Source of the DNA: Rossellomorea aquimaris | Lineage (GTDB): Bacteria; Bacillota; Bacilli; Bacillales; Bacillaceae_B | Direction of reading: 5' to 3' | Assembly (NCBI RefSeq): GCF_001877785.1 | Contig: NZ_MINN01000128.1 | Location: forward strand, 265,252 to 329,251 | DNA: 64,000 bases | Part shown: one piece after another, positions 40,143-49,739 of the stretch | Position numbering within the stretch: the stretch's first letter is position 1 | How the letters are laid out: every line of letters starts with the position of its first letter | Notes under the pieces: generated by a model | Database searches by the model: none | What the model was told of the DNA's origin: nothing | What the model saw: only the letters and a program-made list of their open reading frames with translations | Program-made: the position numbers and the translations under genes

Positions 40143-40814
40143 TCACTTTTTTGACTCGATGATGATTTCATCATTCAATTTGTATTTTTCTACGATGATT
40201 TCCGCAATTTCAACCGGAGAGCGCAATCGGGAGCGGTCGCTGATATGGTCGCTTTCATCCCAGAAAGGGGTATTCATCCCGCCCATATAGGCATTGACGA
40301 CCCTCAGCCTCGAATCTTCATATTCCTTTTGAAGGCTCTCCCCAAATCCTCTTAGTGCGAACTTGCTTGCCACATAAAGCGATTCATTCTTTTTTCCTCT
40401 CAGCCCGGCAGTGGAGATGACATTGATAACAGTCGTTCCCCCCTCCACCAATTGTGACAGAAGTGCTTTAGTTATACGGATAGGGCCAAGGACATTGGTT
40501 TCAAACATGGCCTCCAGTTCATCATCACCGGTGTTTGCAAATGGGCCAAAGTAGCCGACTCCTGCATTATGTATCAACAGTCCAAGGTCGTCTTGAAGAA
40601 GTTCTGTGGAGCAAACCTGTTCAATTTCACGTGGTGAACGTACATCAAGAACCGCATAGGAGACTTCGCCGCCAGCCCTTCTTATTTCTCCGGCAGCTTC
40701 TTCAAGATTTTCTTTCGTACGCCCGAGCAGAACGATATGATAGTCCTTTGACAGCAGCTTTCCCAGTTCTTTCCCAAGACCGGTGCCGCCCCCTGTAATG
40801 ATCGCTTTTTTCAT
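40143..40814 (-). CDS. SDR family oxidoreductase
   Basis: A 223-residue short-chain dehydrogenase. The coenzyme motif is AIITGGGTGLGKELG at residues 4-18, the NNAG equivalent is LIHNAGVGYFG near residue 85, the catalytic Ser is in VISTAGLRGK and the Tyr-x-x-x-Lys is ESLYVASKFALRGF near residue 150. The short C-terminus indicates the classical type with unknown substrate. AAAGGACGATCCATC precedes ATG 40814. It lies between recX and yfhH, a position where B. subtilis has no such gene, so it is a local insertion. Confidence 0.85.
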   Translation of the reverse strand: MKKAIITGGGTGLGKELGKLLSKDYHIVLLGRTKENLEEAAGEIRRAGGEVSYAVLDVRSPREIEQVCSTELLQDDLGLLIHNAGVGYFGPFANTGDDELEAMFETNVLGPIRITKALLSQLVEGGTTVINVISTAGLRGKKNESLYVASKFALRGFGESLQKEYEDSRLRVVNAYMGGMNTPFWDESDHISDRSRLRSPVEIAEIIVEKYKLNDEIIIESKK

Positions 40815-40955
40815 GATGGATCGTCCTTTCTGATTCTGATTTATTGATGAAATCTTATGATGGCTATTTACCTGCGTGATTAAACAACTCAGCCTATCCA
40901 CTTTCCTTATTGTATCATTTTATCTATACTAATCAGTAGTAGAGGTGATGAGAAC

Positions 40956-41285
40956 ATGGAACAGCAAGAAAGAAGATACAGCGAAATGTCGCAGCATGAA
41001 CTGCAGCAGGAAATCGCAAACCTGAAAGAAAAAGCAAGAAAAGCAGAGCAGCTGGGAATCGTCAATGAATTCGCAGTACTTGAACGCAAAGCGCTCATGG
41101 CGCAAGCATATCTGAAGAATCCTGAAGACTATGAACCCGGCGGCATTTATCCAATTGAAGGGGATCCCGGTGTATTCTTTAAGATAGACTATCTGAACGG
41201 AGTATTTGCATGGGGGTACCGTTTGGGCGGAGATGGAAAGGAAGAGGCACTGCCGATTTCCCTGCTGAAATCTGACAAAAAATAA
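40956..41285 (+). CDS. yfhH: YfhH (DUF1811) protein
   Basis: A 109-residue conserved Bacillaceae protein. The first 60 residues form a helical hairpin (RRYSEMSQHELQQEIANLKEKARKAEQLG), the last 45 an SH3-like beta domain (EPGGIYPIEGDPGVFFKIDYLNGVFAWGYRLGG). It matches B. subtilis YfhH (104 aa, DUF1811). Role unknown; genes of this type have been linked to transcription or DNA-associated complexes but nothing here proves that. AGAGGTGATGAGAAC precedes the ATG. Confidence 0.85.
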   Translation: MEQQERRYSEMSQHELQQEIANLKEKARKAEQLGIVNEFAVLERKALMAQAYLKNPEDYEPGGIYPIEGDPGVFFKIDYLNGVFAWGYRLGGDGKEEALPISLLKSDKK

Positions 41286-41289
41286 AAAA

Positions 41290-41338
41290 ATCAAGACCCG
41301 TTCCCCGCCGCTTGAAGCGATGAGTGACGGGTCTTGAC
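41290..41338 (-). terminator. Terminator of the YpzG-like gene
   Basis: TCAAGACCCGT and ACGGGTCTTGA form the stem; the T-run is on the minus strand, though yfhH transcripts may also end here. Confidence 0.7.
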
Positions 41339-41341
41339 AGG

Positions 41342-41500
41342 TTATGAACGCTTACGTGTTTCAGCTTCCAGAATAATCATGTTCTGGGTTTGTGTGGTTT
41401 GTCCATTTGCCTGCGAGTGGGCATGCTTCGGATTATAGAATGCCTTGTTAAACGGACTGCTGTACTTATTTCGGTTGAAATTATTTTTCATGTTTCCCAT
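41342..41500 (-). CDS. YpzG-like small protein
   Basis: A 52-residue protein beginning MGNMKNNFNRNKYSSPFNKA and carrying FYNPKHAHSQANGQTTQTQN, the signature of the YpzG family of small Bacillaceae proteins, ending with TRKRS. It starts at ATG 41500 after TTAGGGGGTAGTTACG. It is not followed by another gene and ends at a hairpin. The upstream gene is sspK in the same direction. A spore role is likely from family distribution but not shown. Confidence 0.75.
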   Translation of the reverse strand: MGNMKNNFNRNKYSSPFNKAFYNPKHAHSQANGQTTQTQNMIILEAETRKRS

Positions 41501-41530
41501 CGTAACTACCCCCTAAAAAAGTGAACTTCG

Positions 41531-41695
41531 TTAGATTGAGTCTTGCTTTCTTTTTCCTGAAGACGCCATGCGTTCTTGAGGATGGGTATTGATGGTGCCA
41601 TTGGCCCTTTTGGATGCATACTCAGCTTTCGCTCTCGGCTCCCCTTCGAACTTATTATTGTTCATGTTCGGGAACCCTGTTGTTTTATTACGCAT
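41531..41695 (-). CDS. sspK: Small acid-soluble spore protein K
   Basis: A 54-residue minor SASP. The segments [20 protein letters not shown] and [20 protein letters not shown] match the SspK family and nearly equal B. subtilis SspK (50 aa). These proteins are packed in the spore core and degraded at germination. ATG 41695 follows TTTTAGGAGGCAGATT. Upstream, CATACTA with a suitable -35 could be a sigma-G promoter. Position between yfhH and yfhJ equals B. subtilis. Confidence 0.92.
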   Translation of the reverse strand: MRNKTTGFPNMNNNKFEGEPRAKAEYASKRANGTINTHPQERMASSGKRKQDSI

Positions 41696-41774
41696 AATCT
41701 GCCTCCTAAAAGGTTTTATACTTTCACACCGTGAAAAAGCAAAGGCTTCCACTAAGCTTGGCCACGTACTAATA

Positions 41775-41808
41775 GTATGGTTTGAACGCTGTACATTATC
41801 ATAAAAAC
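41775..41808 (-). promoter_or_regulatory. Possible sigma-G promoter of sspK
   Basis: On the minus strand CATACTA (-10 type CATnnTA) with a TGATAAT-like -35 about 17 bases upstream. The match is only moderate. Confidence 0.35.
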
Positions 41809-41830
41809 TAATGGAAAAGGAGGAGATGAA

Positions 41831-42109
41831 ATGGAGTCTACATTCCACGAACTCACTGAATTGTTACTTGAAAAAAATAAGGAGCTTTCATATGAGAAGG
41901 CAAGAACCTGGGTTGAACTTGTATGGGAGGATTTTGAAACGACTTATGCCAAAGCAGGCTATGAATATCAAGGAAAAGAAATGACGGAAAAGGTGGTACG
42001 CCAATGGATTACGAACTACGGTGCCCGTATTCATGAATTCGCTGCCAGGAACCCGAAATATAAACACTTGCTTGATGATTCCGGCAAAGACGGCGATATG
42101 ATCCATTAG
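41831..42109 (+). CDS. yfhJ: YfhJ (WVELL) protein
   Basis: A 92-residue protein of the WVELL family, named for the motif present here as [30 protein letters not shown]. subtilis YfhJ is 88 residues. All predicted helices, no signal peptide; function unknown. AAAAGGAGGAGATGAA precedes the ATG. It is divergent from sspK and shares the short promoter region. Confidence 0.85.
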   Translation: MESTFHELTELLLEKNKELSYEKARTWVELVWEDFETTYAKAGYEYQGKEMTEKVVRQWITNYGARIHEFAARNPKYKHLLDDSGKDGDMIH

Positions 42110-42113
42110 AGAT

Positions 42114-42152
42114 TTAGGGGCGTACCTTTTTGTATAAGGCACGTCCCTTGGT
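42114..42152. terminator. Weak bidirectional hairpin
   Basis: AGGGGCGTACCTT and AAGGCACGTCCCT pair imperfectly between convergent yfhJ and yfhP. Confidence 0.45.
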
Positions 42153-42155
42153 GTG

Positions 42156-43142
42156 TTAATCAATCAATATGTCGATGTCGACTTTCTTACGGAGTTTTTC
42201 CTCGCTGAAGACCCAGCCGGTATAAGAGCTGACGACATTCATGTCTTTGTCGAGCTGTACAAGTGCTACGAACGGATAATGCCCGTTATTGCGATAACGG
42301 AGATCGATGAAGCGCACTTCATAATGATCGTCGTATTCATCCACTTCCCACCGGTAAACAGGGGAGAAGGACAAGAATGCTGCCAGGTTTTTATCCTTTT
42401 TTGCAGCCGTGATGACCGGCAGATCCGGAACAGGGATCCGCTTAAATTCGTCAAAAATCGTAATCGATCGCCTGAAGGCCCTCGCCACATAATATTTTTC
42501 CTTCGTCACAACCGCAAGCCTCCATTGGAAGAAGCGGATGGTAGGGGAGACGATGATCTTTTCGGCTTCGGGTATTCTTCTTTTCACAGCATTTTTAACG
42601 GCTTTTTGAACCTGGAACCTGAGGACATAATAGGCGAAAATGACAATATACATCACAAGGAATGTCCTTCCAGGCGGAAAACCAAGCCCCCAAAGGCCAA
42701 GTCCGAAGACATGGATGATGAAAATTGGAAGGTCAAAAGTGTTGATCACACCTAAAGCGACCCATTTCGAGGAAATCGGCCTCAGGGCCTGTGTGCCGTA
42801 TGCGTTGAATATGTCGACAAATACATGCAGGAAAACGGCAATAAACGTCCAAATCCATAAATGAAGCAGATTTGCTTCAGGAAAAAAAGGGTAGATGCAT
42901 CCGACGATAAGGAGGGGCCACAATAATACAGCCGGGATACTATGTGTGATTCCTCGGTGATGCCGGATATAGACGGCATTGTTCCGCAGTTTCAACACAG
43001 TATCGATGTCAGGGATCTGAGAACCAACGACCGCAGCTATAAGGACGCTCGCAGAAGTGGCACTGCTTTCGGCAACTGCCGGGTCAAGCGTGGCCAACCC
43101 TCCAAGGGCAAACCCCATAACGATATGAGTACCTGTATCCAA
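42156..43142 (-). CDS. yfhP: YfhP-type membrane-bound metal-dependent hydrolase
   Basis: A 328-residue protein of the YdjM/YfhP family. The metal ligands are in MDTGTHIVMGFALGG (His6), QIPDIDTVLKLR and HHRGITHSIPAVLLWPL; four membrane helices cover residues 60-190, and the C-terminal 130 residues are a soluble beta-rich domain. Hydrolase activity is inferred from the family; phospholipase-like activity has been proposed. In B. subtilis it lies just before mutY (yfhQ), as here (divergent). The start at 43142 is preceded by AGGGAGGAC. Confidence 0.88.
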   Translation of the reverse strand: MDTGTHIVMGFALGGLATLDPAVAESSATSASVLIAAVVGSQIPDIDTVLKLRNNAVYIRHHRGITHSIPAVLLWPLLIVGCIYPFFPEANLLHLWIWTFIAVFLHVFVDIFNAYGTQALRPISSKWVALGVINTFDLPIFIIHVFGLGLWGLGFPPGRTFLVMYIVIFAYYVLRFQVQKAVKNAVKRRIPEAEKIIVSPTIRFFQWRLAVVTKEKYYVARAFRRSITIFDEFKRIPVPDLPVITAAKKDKNLAAFLSFSPVYRWEVDEYDDHYEVRFIDLRYRNNGHYPFVALVQLDKDMNVVSSYTGWVFSEEKLRKKVDIDILID

Positions 43143-43216
43143 AAAAAGTCCTCCCTTGACTGAATTCGTTTGTTTTCGCTGCCCTTCATGATATGGTTAA
43201 AAGGAGTTTATTTCAA

Positions 43217-43525
43217 ATGAAAAAATCATTACAAATTTATCTTGAATATGAAATCAAGCAAAATCTCCATCAACAATACCTGCAGATCATGAGAAAGATC
43301 CTGAAGTCCCTGCCGCAGTATGATGCAATGGATATCCGCTGGGAAAAATCAGATGCGGACGCTTATCGATACATTGAGACTTTCACTGTACCGACAGAGG
43401 CACACTTTCATGCGCTCAGACGTTTGCGCACGTCCAGGGGTCATTTATTATTTGGGTTACTGGATGACTGCATCAGCGGCGGGTTGAAAGAAATGAAATG
43501 CATCGGGCTGAAAAAAAGTTCATAA
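43217..43525 (+). CDS. Small conserved hypothetical protein
   Basis: A 102-residue soluble protein, KKSLQIYLEYEIKQNLHQQY then mostly alternating beta and helix segments ending GGLKEMKCIGLKKS. The size and pattern suggest a dimeric alpha/beta-barrel like fold (YxxxEFxxxxA) but I cannot name a family. ATG 43217 was chosen because AAAAGGAG sits ten bases upstream; the in-frame ATG at 43193 lies before that site. It lies between yfhP and mutY and could be part of the mutY unit, 54 bases upstream. Confidence 0.6.
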   Translation: MKKSLQIYLEYEIKQNLHQQYLQIMRKILKSLPQYDAMDIRWEKSDADAYRYIETFTVPTEAHFHALRRLRTSRGHLLFGLLDDCISGGLKEMKCIGLKKSS

Positions 43526-43579
43526 TACATTTATTTATTCCCTATTCACCGTAACATCTAACATCTTTGGAGGTACAAA

Positions 43580-44680
43580 TTGAAAGAACAACCGTTAACA
43601 TACTTAGAGACCATTAAACGTGAGGATTTTCAAAAAGATTTAATCTCCTGGTTTTCAAGAGAACAGCGCGATCTGCCGTGGAGAAAGGATCGTGATCCAT
43701 ATAAAGTGTGGGTGTCGGAAATCATGCTTCAGCAGACCAGAGTGGATACTGTCATTCCCTACTTTAACCGATTTCTTGAAAAATTTCCTACATTGGATGC
43801 GCTTGCCCTTGCAGAAGAAGATGAGGTACTGAAGGCGTGGGAAGGACTCGGGTATTATTCACGGGTCAGGAATTTGCAAACAGCTGTGAAGGAAGTGCAT
43901 GAACAATATGGAGGGATCGTTCCGGATACACCTAAAGAGATCTCTTCATTGAAAGGAGTCGGTCCTTATACGGCAGGAGCCATCCTCAGCATAGCATATG
44001 GCAAGCCGGAGCCTGCAGTGGACGGGAACGTCATGCGGGTGTTTTCAAGAATCCTTTCAATCTGGCTTGATATCGCAAAACCATCATCAAGAAAAGTCTT
44101 CGAAGAAGCCGTAAGAGCCCTTATTTCAAAAGAAAATCCCTCTTATTTCAACCAGGCTTTGATGGAACTGGGAGCATTGATATGTACACCGACATCACCT
44201 TCTTGCCTGCTGTGTCCGGTACGTGAACATTGCCGTGCGTTCGATGAGGGTGTGCAGGAAGAACTTCCGGTCAAATCAAAAAAGAAAGCCGCACGCAAAC
44301 TTAATATGGCCGCCGCAGTGATTTTCACTGAAGATGACCGGATTGTCATCCATAAACGACCGGGAACAGGCCTGCTTGCAAACCTTTGGGAATTCCCGAA
44401 TTTCGAGGTGAGCACTTCAAGGAGCGGCAGGAAACAGCTTGAAGAAAGGCTGGAAGCTGATTATAAAGTGGATGCTTCATTGAAAGCAGGCGTCACGACC
44501 AAGATACAGCATGTATTTTCACATATTATATGGGATATTGAAGTATATGCAGGCAGTGTGGAAAGCAGTGCACTAAATGGGACTGAGCTGATAGCCGTAA
44601 CTGAACAGGAACTTGAAAAATACGCATTCCCGGTTTCTCATCAAAAAATATGGAAAGAAACGCAACTATTGAAAAATTAA
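43580..44680 (+). CDS. mutY: A/G-specific adenine DNA glycosylase
   Basis: A 366-residue base-excision repair enzyme that removes adenine paired with 8-oxoguanine. The HhH-GPD domain has the catalytic Glu47 in [14 protein letters not shown], the helix-hairpin-helix [14 protein letters not shown] near 125-138, and Asp148 in [10 protein letters not shown] [4Fe-4S] loop has Cys202, Cys209, Cys212 and Cys218 with the right spacing (C-x6-C-x2-C-x5-C). The C-terminal Nudix-like domain (from residue 235) reads 8-oxoG. TTG 43580 follows TTTGGAGGTACAAA. Homologous to B. subtilis YfhQ and in the same place. Confidence 0.95.
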   Translation: MKEQPLTYLETIKREDFQKDLISWFSREQRDLPWRKDRDPYKVWVSEIMLQQTRVDTVIPYFNRFLEKFPTLDALALAEEDEVLKAWEGLGYYSRVRNLQTAVKEVHEQYGGIVPDTPKEISSLKGVGPYTAGAILSIAYGKPEPAVDGNVMRVFSRILSIWLDIAKPSSRKVFEEAVRALISKENPSYFNQALMELGALICTPTSPSCLLCPVREHCRAFDEGVQEELPVKSKKKAARKLNMAAAVIFTEDDRIVIHKRPGTGLLANLWEFPNFEVSTSRSGRKQLEERLEADYKVDASLKAGVTTKIQHVFSHIIWDIEVYAGSVESSALNGTELIAVTEQELEKYAFPVSHQKIWKETQLLKN

Positions 44681-44685
44681 ACCCA

Positions 44686-44733
44686 TGGCCCGTCCTGCAT
44701 GCTAAGCGCATCGGGGGACGGGCCGTTTTAATC
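44686..44733. terminator. Bidirectional terminator
   Basis: GGCCCGTCC and GGACGGGCC form a stem followed by GTTTTAAT, between convergent mutY and yfhS. Confidence 0.75.
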
Positions 44734-44734
44734 T

Positions 44735-44959
44735 TCAGTCGTAAATCGTTTTCGTTCCATGCGTATAGTCTGCTTCGCCGCGGTTCAACCCACCCCTGTT
44801 TTCAATCTCTTCAACGATTTCCCGGTGAATGGATTGTCCTTCGGTGTTCAAATAGGGTACTATTTGTTGTAGTGAGTGATGGAAGTAGGCAAGTTCGCTT
44901 TTCTTCCATTCACTTTTAGGGAGCATGGACAGCTCCGTCATATCCCGTCCGACATACAT
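44735..44959 (-). CDS. yfhS: YfhS-like small protein
   Basis: A 74-residue polar protein, MYVGRDMTELSMLPKSEW then KKSELAYFHHSLQQIVPYLN and GQSIHREIVEEIENRGG. It has the length and context of B. subtilis YfhS, next to mutY and fabL. Mostly helical; function unknown, with some reports of a spore-related phenotype for YfhS that I have not checked. AAAGGGAGGTCTGATCG precedes the ATG. Confidence 0.65.
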   Translation of the reverse strand: MYVGRDMTELSMLPKSEWKKSELAYFHHSLQQIVPYLNTEGQSIHREIVEEIENRGGLNRGEADYTHGTKTIYD

Positions 44960-45055
44960 ACGATCAGACCTCCCTTTCTTTTGTTAACCCTCTTAGTTTT
45001 CAATAAATGGAGGCTGATTATGCTTTAAAAAACATTTGCTTCATATGGAAAATGA

Positions 45056-45817
<762 letters not shown>

Positions 45818-45904
45818 AGGTCGGTCGATGGAATGTTTTTCCGCATATTTTTTGGATAGTCTCCCTCACGCCTGGTTATCTTAATTAGCGTGGAGGTGAT
45901 TACA

Positions 45905-46096
45905 ATGGCAAAACAACCAAACAAAACTCAATCTGGTACTAGCGTTCAACACGTGAAACAACAAAACGCTCAAGCTGGAGCTGCTCAGCAACAATACGGT
46001 ACTGAGTTCGCTTCTGAAACAAACGCTCAAGAGGTGCGTCAACAAAACGCTCAATCTCAAGCTAAAAAAGGTCAAAACTCTGGTCAACAACGCTAA
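45905..46096 (+). CDS. sspE: Gamma-type small acid-soluble spore protein
   Basis: A 63-residue Gln/Asn/Ala-rich spore protein. Two related blocks, VKQQNAQAG and VRQQNAQSQ, with cleavage site YGTEFASET between them, are those of gamma-SASP, the amino acid store digested by the germination protease Gpr at TEFASET. B. subtilis SspE is longer (84) with two full repeats; here one repeat is followed by a shortened one, as in several other Bacillaceae. TGGAGGTGATTACA precedes ATG 45905. The terminator follows at 46114. Expected to be transcribed by sigma-G, though I could not mark a clear promoter. Confidence 0.95.
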   Translation: MAKQPNKTQSGTSVQHVKQQNAQAGAAQQQYGTEFASETNAQEVRQQNAQSQAKKGQNSGQQR

Positions 46097-46113
46097 TCGG
46101 CTTTGATCAGACT

Positions 46114-46146
46114 GCACCCGCTGTCCCAGCGGGTGCTTTTTTGCGT
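46114..46146 (+). terminator. Terminator of sspE
   Basis: GCACCCGC and GCGGGTGC pair across a 7-base loop, then TTTTTTGCG. Confidence 0.85.
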
Positions 46147-46304
46147 TTTATACATAGATGGGACGGCTTTAGTTGCTGAAGGCCAGTTCTTCCTTGTGTC
46201 AAAGCAGTCGACAAAAGAGGTGCGATTATGACAGATGTAGTCAAAGGAATTGGCGGAGCGGGGGAGAATGTTTAGTAGAGCTTGTTTTAGGAGGGATTGG
46301 TAGG

Positions 46305-46568
46305 TTGATGCAGCAAAGGTTTAATCAATTAGTATCCGAACAGTTGGCGACAATGGATAAGCTGTTGTTTCTTCAGGCAGAAATAGAAAGGTTCCAGAAA
46401 CTTGAAAATGATCTGATCGAATTGCAGGAACTAACAAAGGTACAATCACTGAAAACCGAGATCTTCCAAAAGAAGAGAGAACTCAAAGAAATCCACCGCA
46501 TCTTCCAGGAACAAACCGACGACGTCATCCGCTCATATCAGGAAGAATATAATGAAGTCACGACATAA
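46305..46568 (+). CDS. ygaB: YgaB-like coiled-coil protein
   Basis: An 87-residue all-helical protein, with QRFNQLVSEQLATMDKLLFL then EIERFQKLENDLIELQELTK, heptads typical of a coiled coil. B. subtilis YgaB lies at the same place between sspE and ygaC and is similar in size (97). Function unknown. The start is set at TTG 46305 (or ATG 46308) after TTAGGAGGG; the frame continues open far upstream but without a ribosome site. A family 1 repeat lies just after it. Confidence 0.7.
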   Translation: MMQQRFNQLVSEQLATMDKLLFLQAEIERFQKLENDLIELQELTKVQSLKTEIFQKKRELKEIHRIFQEQTDDVIRSYQEEYNEVTT

Positions 46569-46627
46569 TTAATTTCAAAAATTTTATTATAATTATGAGG
46601 ATAAATGGCCGGGGCTGCTCTCCAGCA

Positions 46628-46751
46628 GTTGATTGGAGTGCAAGACGTAGACTACTGCGGGAAAAGCGTGTTAGGTGAGACCCCGCAGGAGCATCGCGAC
46701 GAGGAGGCTCACCAACCGCCCGCGGAAAGCGAAGTCTTGCACGGAAATCAA
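46628..46751. repeat. Inverted-repeat element, family 1, copy C
   Basis: GTTGATTGGAGTGCAAGACG on the left and GTCTTGCACGGAAATCAAC on the right; here the arms extend to CAGCAGTTGATT / AATCAACTGCGGTG. Internal part is the short GAGACCCCGCAGGAGC form without the nested hairpin. A frame within it would give the peptide LRLALQSTA, commonly mis-annotated as protein. Confidence 0.85.
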
Positions 46752-46826
46752 CTGCGGTGTACAGAAGGATAATCATTATTGTACTTGTACTCACCAAAAC
46801 AAAATTGATACAAGTTTCTTGAAACG

Positions 46827-46876
46827 GGCCATCTTTAAAGGAGAATTTCTTTAAAGACAGCCCTTTTGTTTTAAAT
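46827..46876 (+). terminator. Terminator-like hairpin
   Basis: GGGCCATCTTTAAAG and CTTTAAAGACAGCCC form a stem with a CA/CA mismatch, then TTTTGTTTTAAA. It would stop transcripts coming from ygaB. Confidence 0.7.
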
Positions 46877-46949
46877 TTAACTGGGAAACGTTATAATAAT
46901 AGAATAGACACGTATATACATGGAATTTGTTAGGAAAGAAGGGGATACA

Positions 46950-47480
46950 ATGGCTGTTCCCACAGAAGGGCGATCTGTACAAATACATAGTTATAAGCAC
47001 GATGGAAACATTCACCGGATATGGAACGAGACGACAGTACTAAAAGGCACGAATAACATCATCATCGGTGGAAACGACCGGACACTCGTTACGGAATCCG
47101 ACGGCAGAACATGGATGACGCGTGAACCGGCGATCTGTTATTTTCATTCTGAACTATGGTTTAACATTATTTGTATGATCCGTGAGGACGGGATTTATTA
47201 TTATTGTAATTTAAGTTCACCATTCGTATACGACCATGAAGCAATCAAGTACATTGATTATGATCTGGATATCAAAGTGTTTCCGGATATGACATATACG
47301 TTGCTTGATGAGGATGAATACGAGGCTCATCGAAAATTGTACGGTTACCCGGATGTGATCGATCACATCCTGAAGAGGAATGTAGACAAGCTTGTACGGT
47401 GGATACGGCAGAGGAAAGGTCCTTTTGCACCTGACTTTATCGACATCTGGTATGAACGCTATTTGACACATAGGGGGTAA
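46950..47480 (+). CDS. ygaC: Nucleoside tri-/diphosphatase (DUF402, YgaC)
   Basis: A 176-residue protein, exactly the length of B. subtilis YgaC. DUF402 members (Ntdp) hydrolyse nucleoside di- and triphosphates with a bound metal. Visible are [20 protein letters not shown] near the start and the metal-site region [31 protein letters not shown] near residues 85-120. Residues after 140 are helical. ATG 46950 follows GAAGGGGATACA; an upstream ATG at 46920 is not needed for the family alignment. Followed by ygaD after a hairpin. Confidence 0.9.
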   Translation: MAVPTEGRSVQIHSYKHDGNIHRIWNETTVLKGTNNIIIGGNDRTLVTESDGRTWMTREPAICYFHSELWFNIICMIREDGIYYYCNLSSPFVYDHEAIKYIDYDLDIKVFPDMTYTLLDEDEYEAHRKLYGYPDVIDHILKRNVDKLVRWIRQRKGPFAPDFIDIWYERYLTHRG

Positions 47481-47505
47481 CCAACCTGAACAACAGTATA
47501 GTTTA

Positions 47506-47604
47506 CGAAGGGCTGACCCGGCAAGGAGCCTCCTTTTCTCTTCCTGCACAGGCAACTGGAGAAAAGGAAAGTAGTGTTCCTTACGGGTCATCCCTTTTTC
47601 ATTG
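47506..47604 (+). terminator. Long imperfect terminator between ygaC and ygaD
   Basis: AAGGGCTGACCCG and CGGGTCATCCCTTTTT pair at the ends of a long, partly paired loop. Confidence 0.55.
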
Positions 47605-47657
47605 GGCTTTAATTCAGAGAACGAAACACAGGCATATATCCAGAAAGGAGCATTGAC

Positions 47658-49406
47658 TTGGATAGTATCAAACGTTACCTGCAATTTGTTAAGCCATACC
47701 GCTGGCAGATCATAGGTACACTTATCATAGGTATCATAAAGTTCGCTATTCCACTCTTGATCCCGATCCTCATTAAATACGTCATTGATGATATCGTAGG
47801 CAATGGATCCTTAACGACTCAGGAAAAAACAAGTACTCTACTGACGGTCATGGGCGTTATGCTTGGCCTGTTCCTTATCGTCAGGCCGCCGGTCGAGTAC
47901 TACAGGCAATATTTTGCGCAATGGACAGGAAATAAAATTCTTTTTGATTTAAGGGATACACTGTTCTCGCACATTCAGAAATTGAGCTTCAAATATTATT
48001 CCAATACGCGTGCGGGCGAAGTGATATCAAGAGTGATCAATGATGTCGAGCAGACAAAGAATTTTGTCATTACGGGATTGATGAATCTTTGGCTGGATGC
48101 AGCGACCATCATTATTGCACTTGCCATCATGTTCACTATGGACGTGACATTGACCCTGGTTTCATTGATTGCCTTTCCTTTTTACGCATTTTCAGTGCGT
48201 TATTTCTTCGGAAGGCTGCGCGGACTGACTAGGGAGCGCTCCCAGGCCCTTGCAGAGGTGCAAAGTCATTTGCATGAACGGGTACAGGGGATGTCCGTTA
48301 TCAAGAGCTTTGCAGTGGAGGATTACGAACAGAAGCAATTCGAAGGACAGAACAGCAATTTCCTGTCAAAAGCGTTAAAACAGACAAGCTGGAATGCTAA
48401 AGCCTTTGCGGTAGTGAATACCATTACGGATATTTCTCCGCTGATCATCATCGGATACGCTGGTCTGCAGGTAATCGAAGGTGATTTGACCATTGGGACA
48501 ATGGCTGCCTTCATTGCTTACATCGATCGGTTATATAATCCGCTGAGAAGGCTGGTGAATTCATCGACGACTTTGACACAATCAATTGCATCCATGGACA
48601 GGGTATTTGAATTCATGGATGAAAAGTATGATGTGGACGATGAGCCTGGAGCGATTCCTTGCCGGAATGTAGAAGGGAATATTCAGTTCAGGAATGTATC
48701 TTTCCAATATGACCCGGAGGAGGAAGAGGTGCTGAGGAACCTCAACCTGGATATCCACTCAGGGGAAACCGTAGCACTTGTCGGGATGAGTGGAGGGGGG
48801 AAATCCTCCCTTGTCAGTTTGATCCCGCGCTTCTACGATGTGACCAAAGGGGAAATCCGGCTGGACGGTACTGATATCAAAAGGTTTGAGGTCAGGTCAC
48901 TCAGGGATAAGATCGGTATGGTCCTTCAGGATAATATCCTTTTCAGTGAATCTGTGAAAATGAATATTAAGTTTGGGAACCCGGAAGCAAGTGATGATGA
49001 TGTCATCAAGGCGGCAAAGGCGGCTAATGCACATGATTTCATCATGAAACTGCCTCAGGGGTATGAGACACGAGTGGGGGAAAGGGGAGTGAAGCTTTCC
49101 GGCGGGCAGAAGCAGAGAGTCGCCATCGCAAGGGTTTTCTTGAAAAATCCTCCGATCCTTATCCTTGATGAAGCGACATCTGCCCTCGATCTTGAGAGTG
49201 AGCACCTGATCCAGGAAGCCTTGGAAGAACTGGCTAAAGATCGCACCACGTTCATTGTGGCGCATCGTTTATCCACCATCACCCATGCCGACAGGATCAT
49301 CCATATGGAATATGGAGAAATCGCCGAGATGGGATCTCATCAGGAACTGATGGAAAGACAGGGACATTATTATAAGCTGTTCCAGGTTCAACAATTAGAT
49401 CAATGA
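47658..49406 (+). CDS. ygaD: ABC transporter, fused permease/ATPase (YgaD)
   Basis: A 582-residue half-transporter, membrane domain first (six helices to residue 300) then the ATPase. Walker [11 protein letters not shown] near residue 372, Q-loop VLQDN, signature LSGGQKQR near 475, Walker [13 protein letters not shown] near 495, and switch AHRLST. Unusual is the second Gly in Walker A (GGGKSS in place of GSGKST), still functional in other members. It works as a homodimer or heterodimer exporter of lipids or drugs; substrate unknown. B. subtilis YgaD (580) has the same place and size. TTG 47658 lies after AAAGGAGCATTGAC. Confidence 0.9.
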   Translation: MDSIKRYLQFVKPYRWQIIGTLIIGIIKFAIPLLIPILIKYVIDDIVGNGSLTTQEKTSTLLTVMGVMLGLFLIVRPPVEYYRQYFAQWTGNKILFDLRDTLFSHIQKLSFKYYSNTRAGEVISRVINDVEQTKNFVITGLMNLWLDAATIIIALAIMFTMDVTLTLVSLIAFPFYAFSVRYFFGRLRGLTRERSQALAEVQSHLHERVQGMSVIKSFAVEDYEQKQFEGQNSNFLSKALKQTSWNAKAFAVVNTITDISPLIIIGYAGLQVIEGDLTIGTMAAFIAYIDRLYNPLRRLVNSSTTLTQSIASMDRVFEFMDEKYDVDDEPGAIPCRNVEGNIQFRNVSFQYDPEEEEVLRNLNLDIHSGETVALVGMSGGGKSSLVSLIPRFYDVTKGEIRLDGTDIKRFEVRSLRDKIGMVLQDNILFSESVKMNIKFGNPEASDDDVIKAAKAANAHDFIMKLPQGYETRVGERGVKLSGGQKQRVAIARVFLKNPPILILDEATSALDLESEHLIQEALEELAKDRTTFIVAHRLSTITHADRIIHMEYGEIAEMGSHQELMERQGHYYKLFQVQQLDQ

Positions 49407-49409
49407 TCG

Positions 49410-49458
49410 AAGGCCCGTCCTTCACTGTGGAATATACAGTGAAGGGCGGGCTTTTTGT
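49410..49458 (+). terminator. Terminator of ygaD
   Basis: GCCCGTCCTTCACTGT and ACAGTGAAGGGCGGGC make a very long stem followed by TTTTTGTG. Confidence 0.9.
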
Positions 49459-49539
49459 GTTGGGAAAAAAGTCACGATTCTTACTATGGAAATGCCAATT
49501 ATCTCCTATAAATGAACCGCCATCTTCTTTACTCTGCTA

Positions 49540-49622
49540 AAAACTATGGGAGGAATGAATCGGGTTTTTGGACATATATTGAAATGGATTAGGAAACTTA
49601 GACGAATAAATCAGGATAGAAG
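49540..49622. repeat. Degenerate intergenic units near the app promoter
   Basis: GAATGAATCGGGTTTTT and the next units (ATTGAAATGGATTAGG, AATAAATCAGGA) resemble the units in 56826-56995, where GAATGAGTCGGGTTTTT recurs. The period is less regular than in the others. Confidence 0.45.
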
Positions 49623-49637
49623 AAAATTCTGAAAATA
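49623..49637 (+). promoter_or_regulatory. CodY-like box upstream of app operon
   Basis: AAAATTCTGAAAATA matches the CodY consensus AATTTTCWGAAAATT at 12 of 15 positions and touches the -35 box. Confidence 0.55.
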
Positions 49638-49639
49638 GA

Positions 49640-49667
49640 TTGCAACATTTGTAACATCTTGTATAAT
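49640..49667 (+). promoter_or_regulatory. Sigma-A promoter of app operon
   Basis: TTGCAA, 16 bases, TATAAT, 72 bases upstream of appD. Confidence 0.65.
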
Positions 49668-49739
49668 AAGAAACATATAAAAATTTAGAAAAGTATCACA
49701 ATTGAGAAAAGAGAGAATTGTTTCAAGGGGAGGATTTGA

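Noticed and set aside
46228..46275. 15-codon frame MTDVVKGIGGAGENV just before ygaB, with AGAGGTG upstream
   Set aside because: Could be a leader peptide, but there is no attenuator structure after it.
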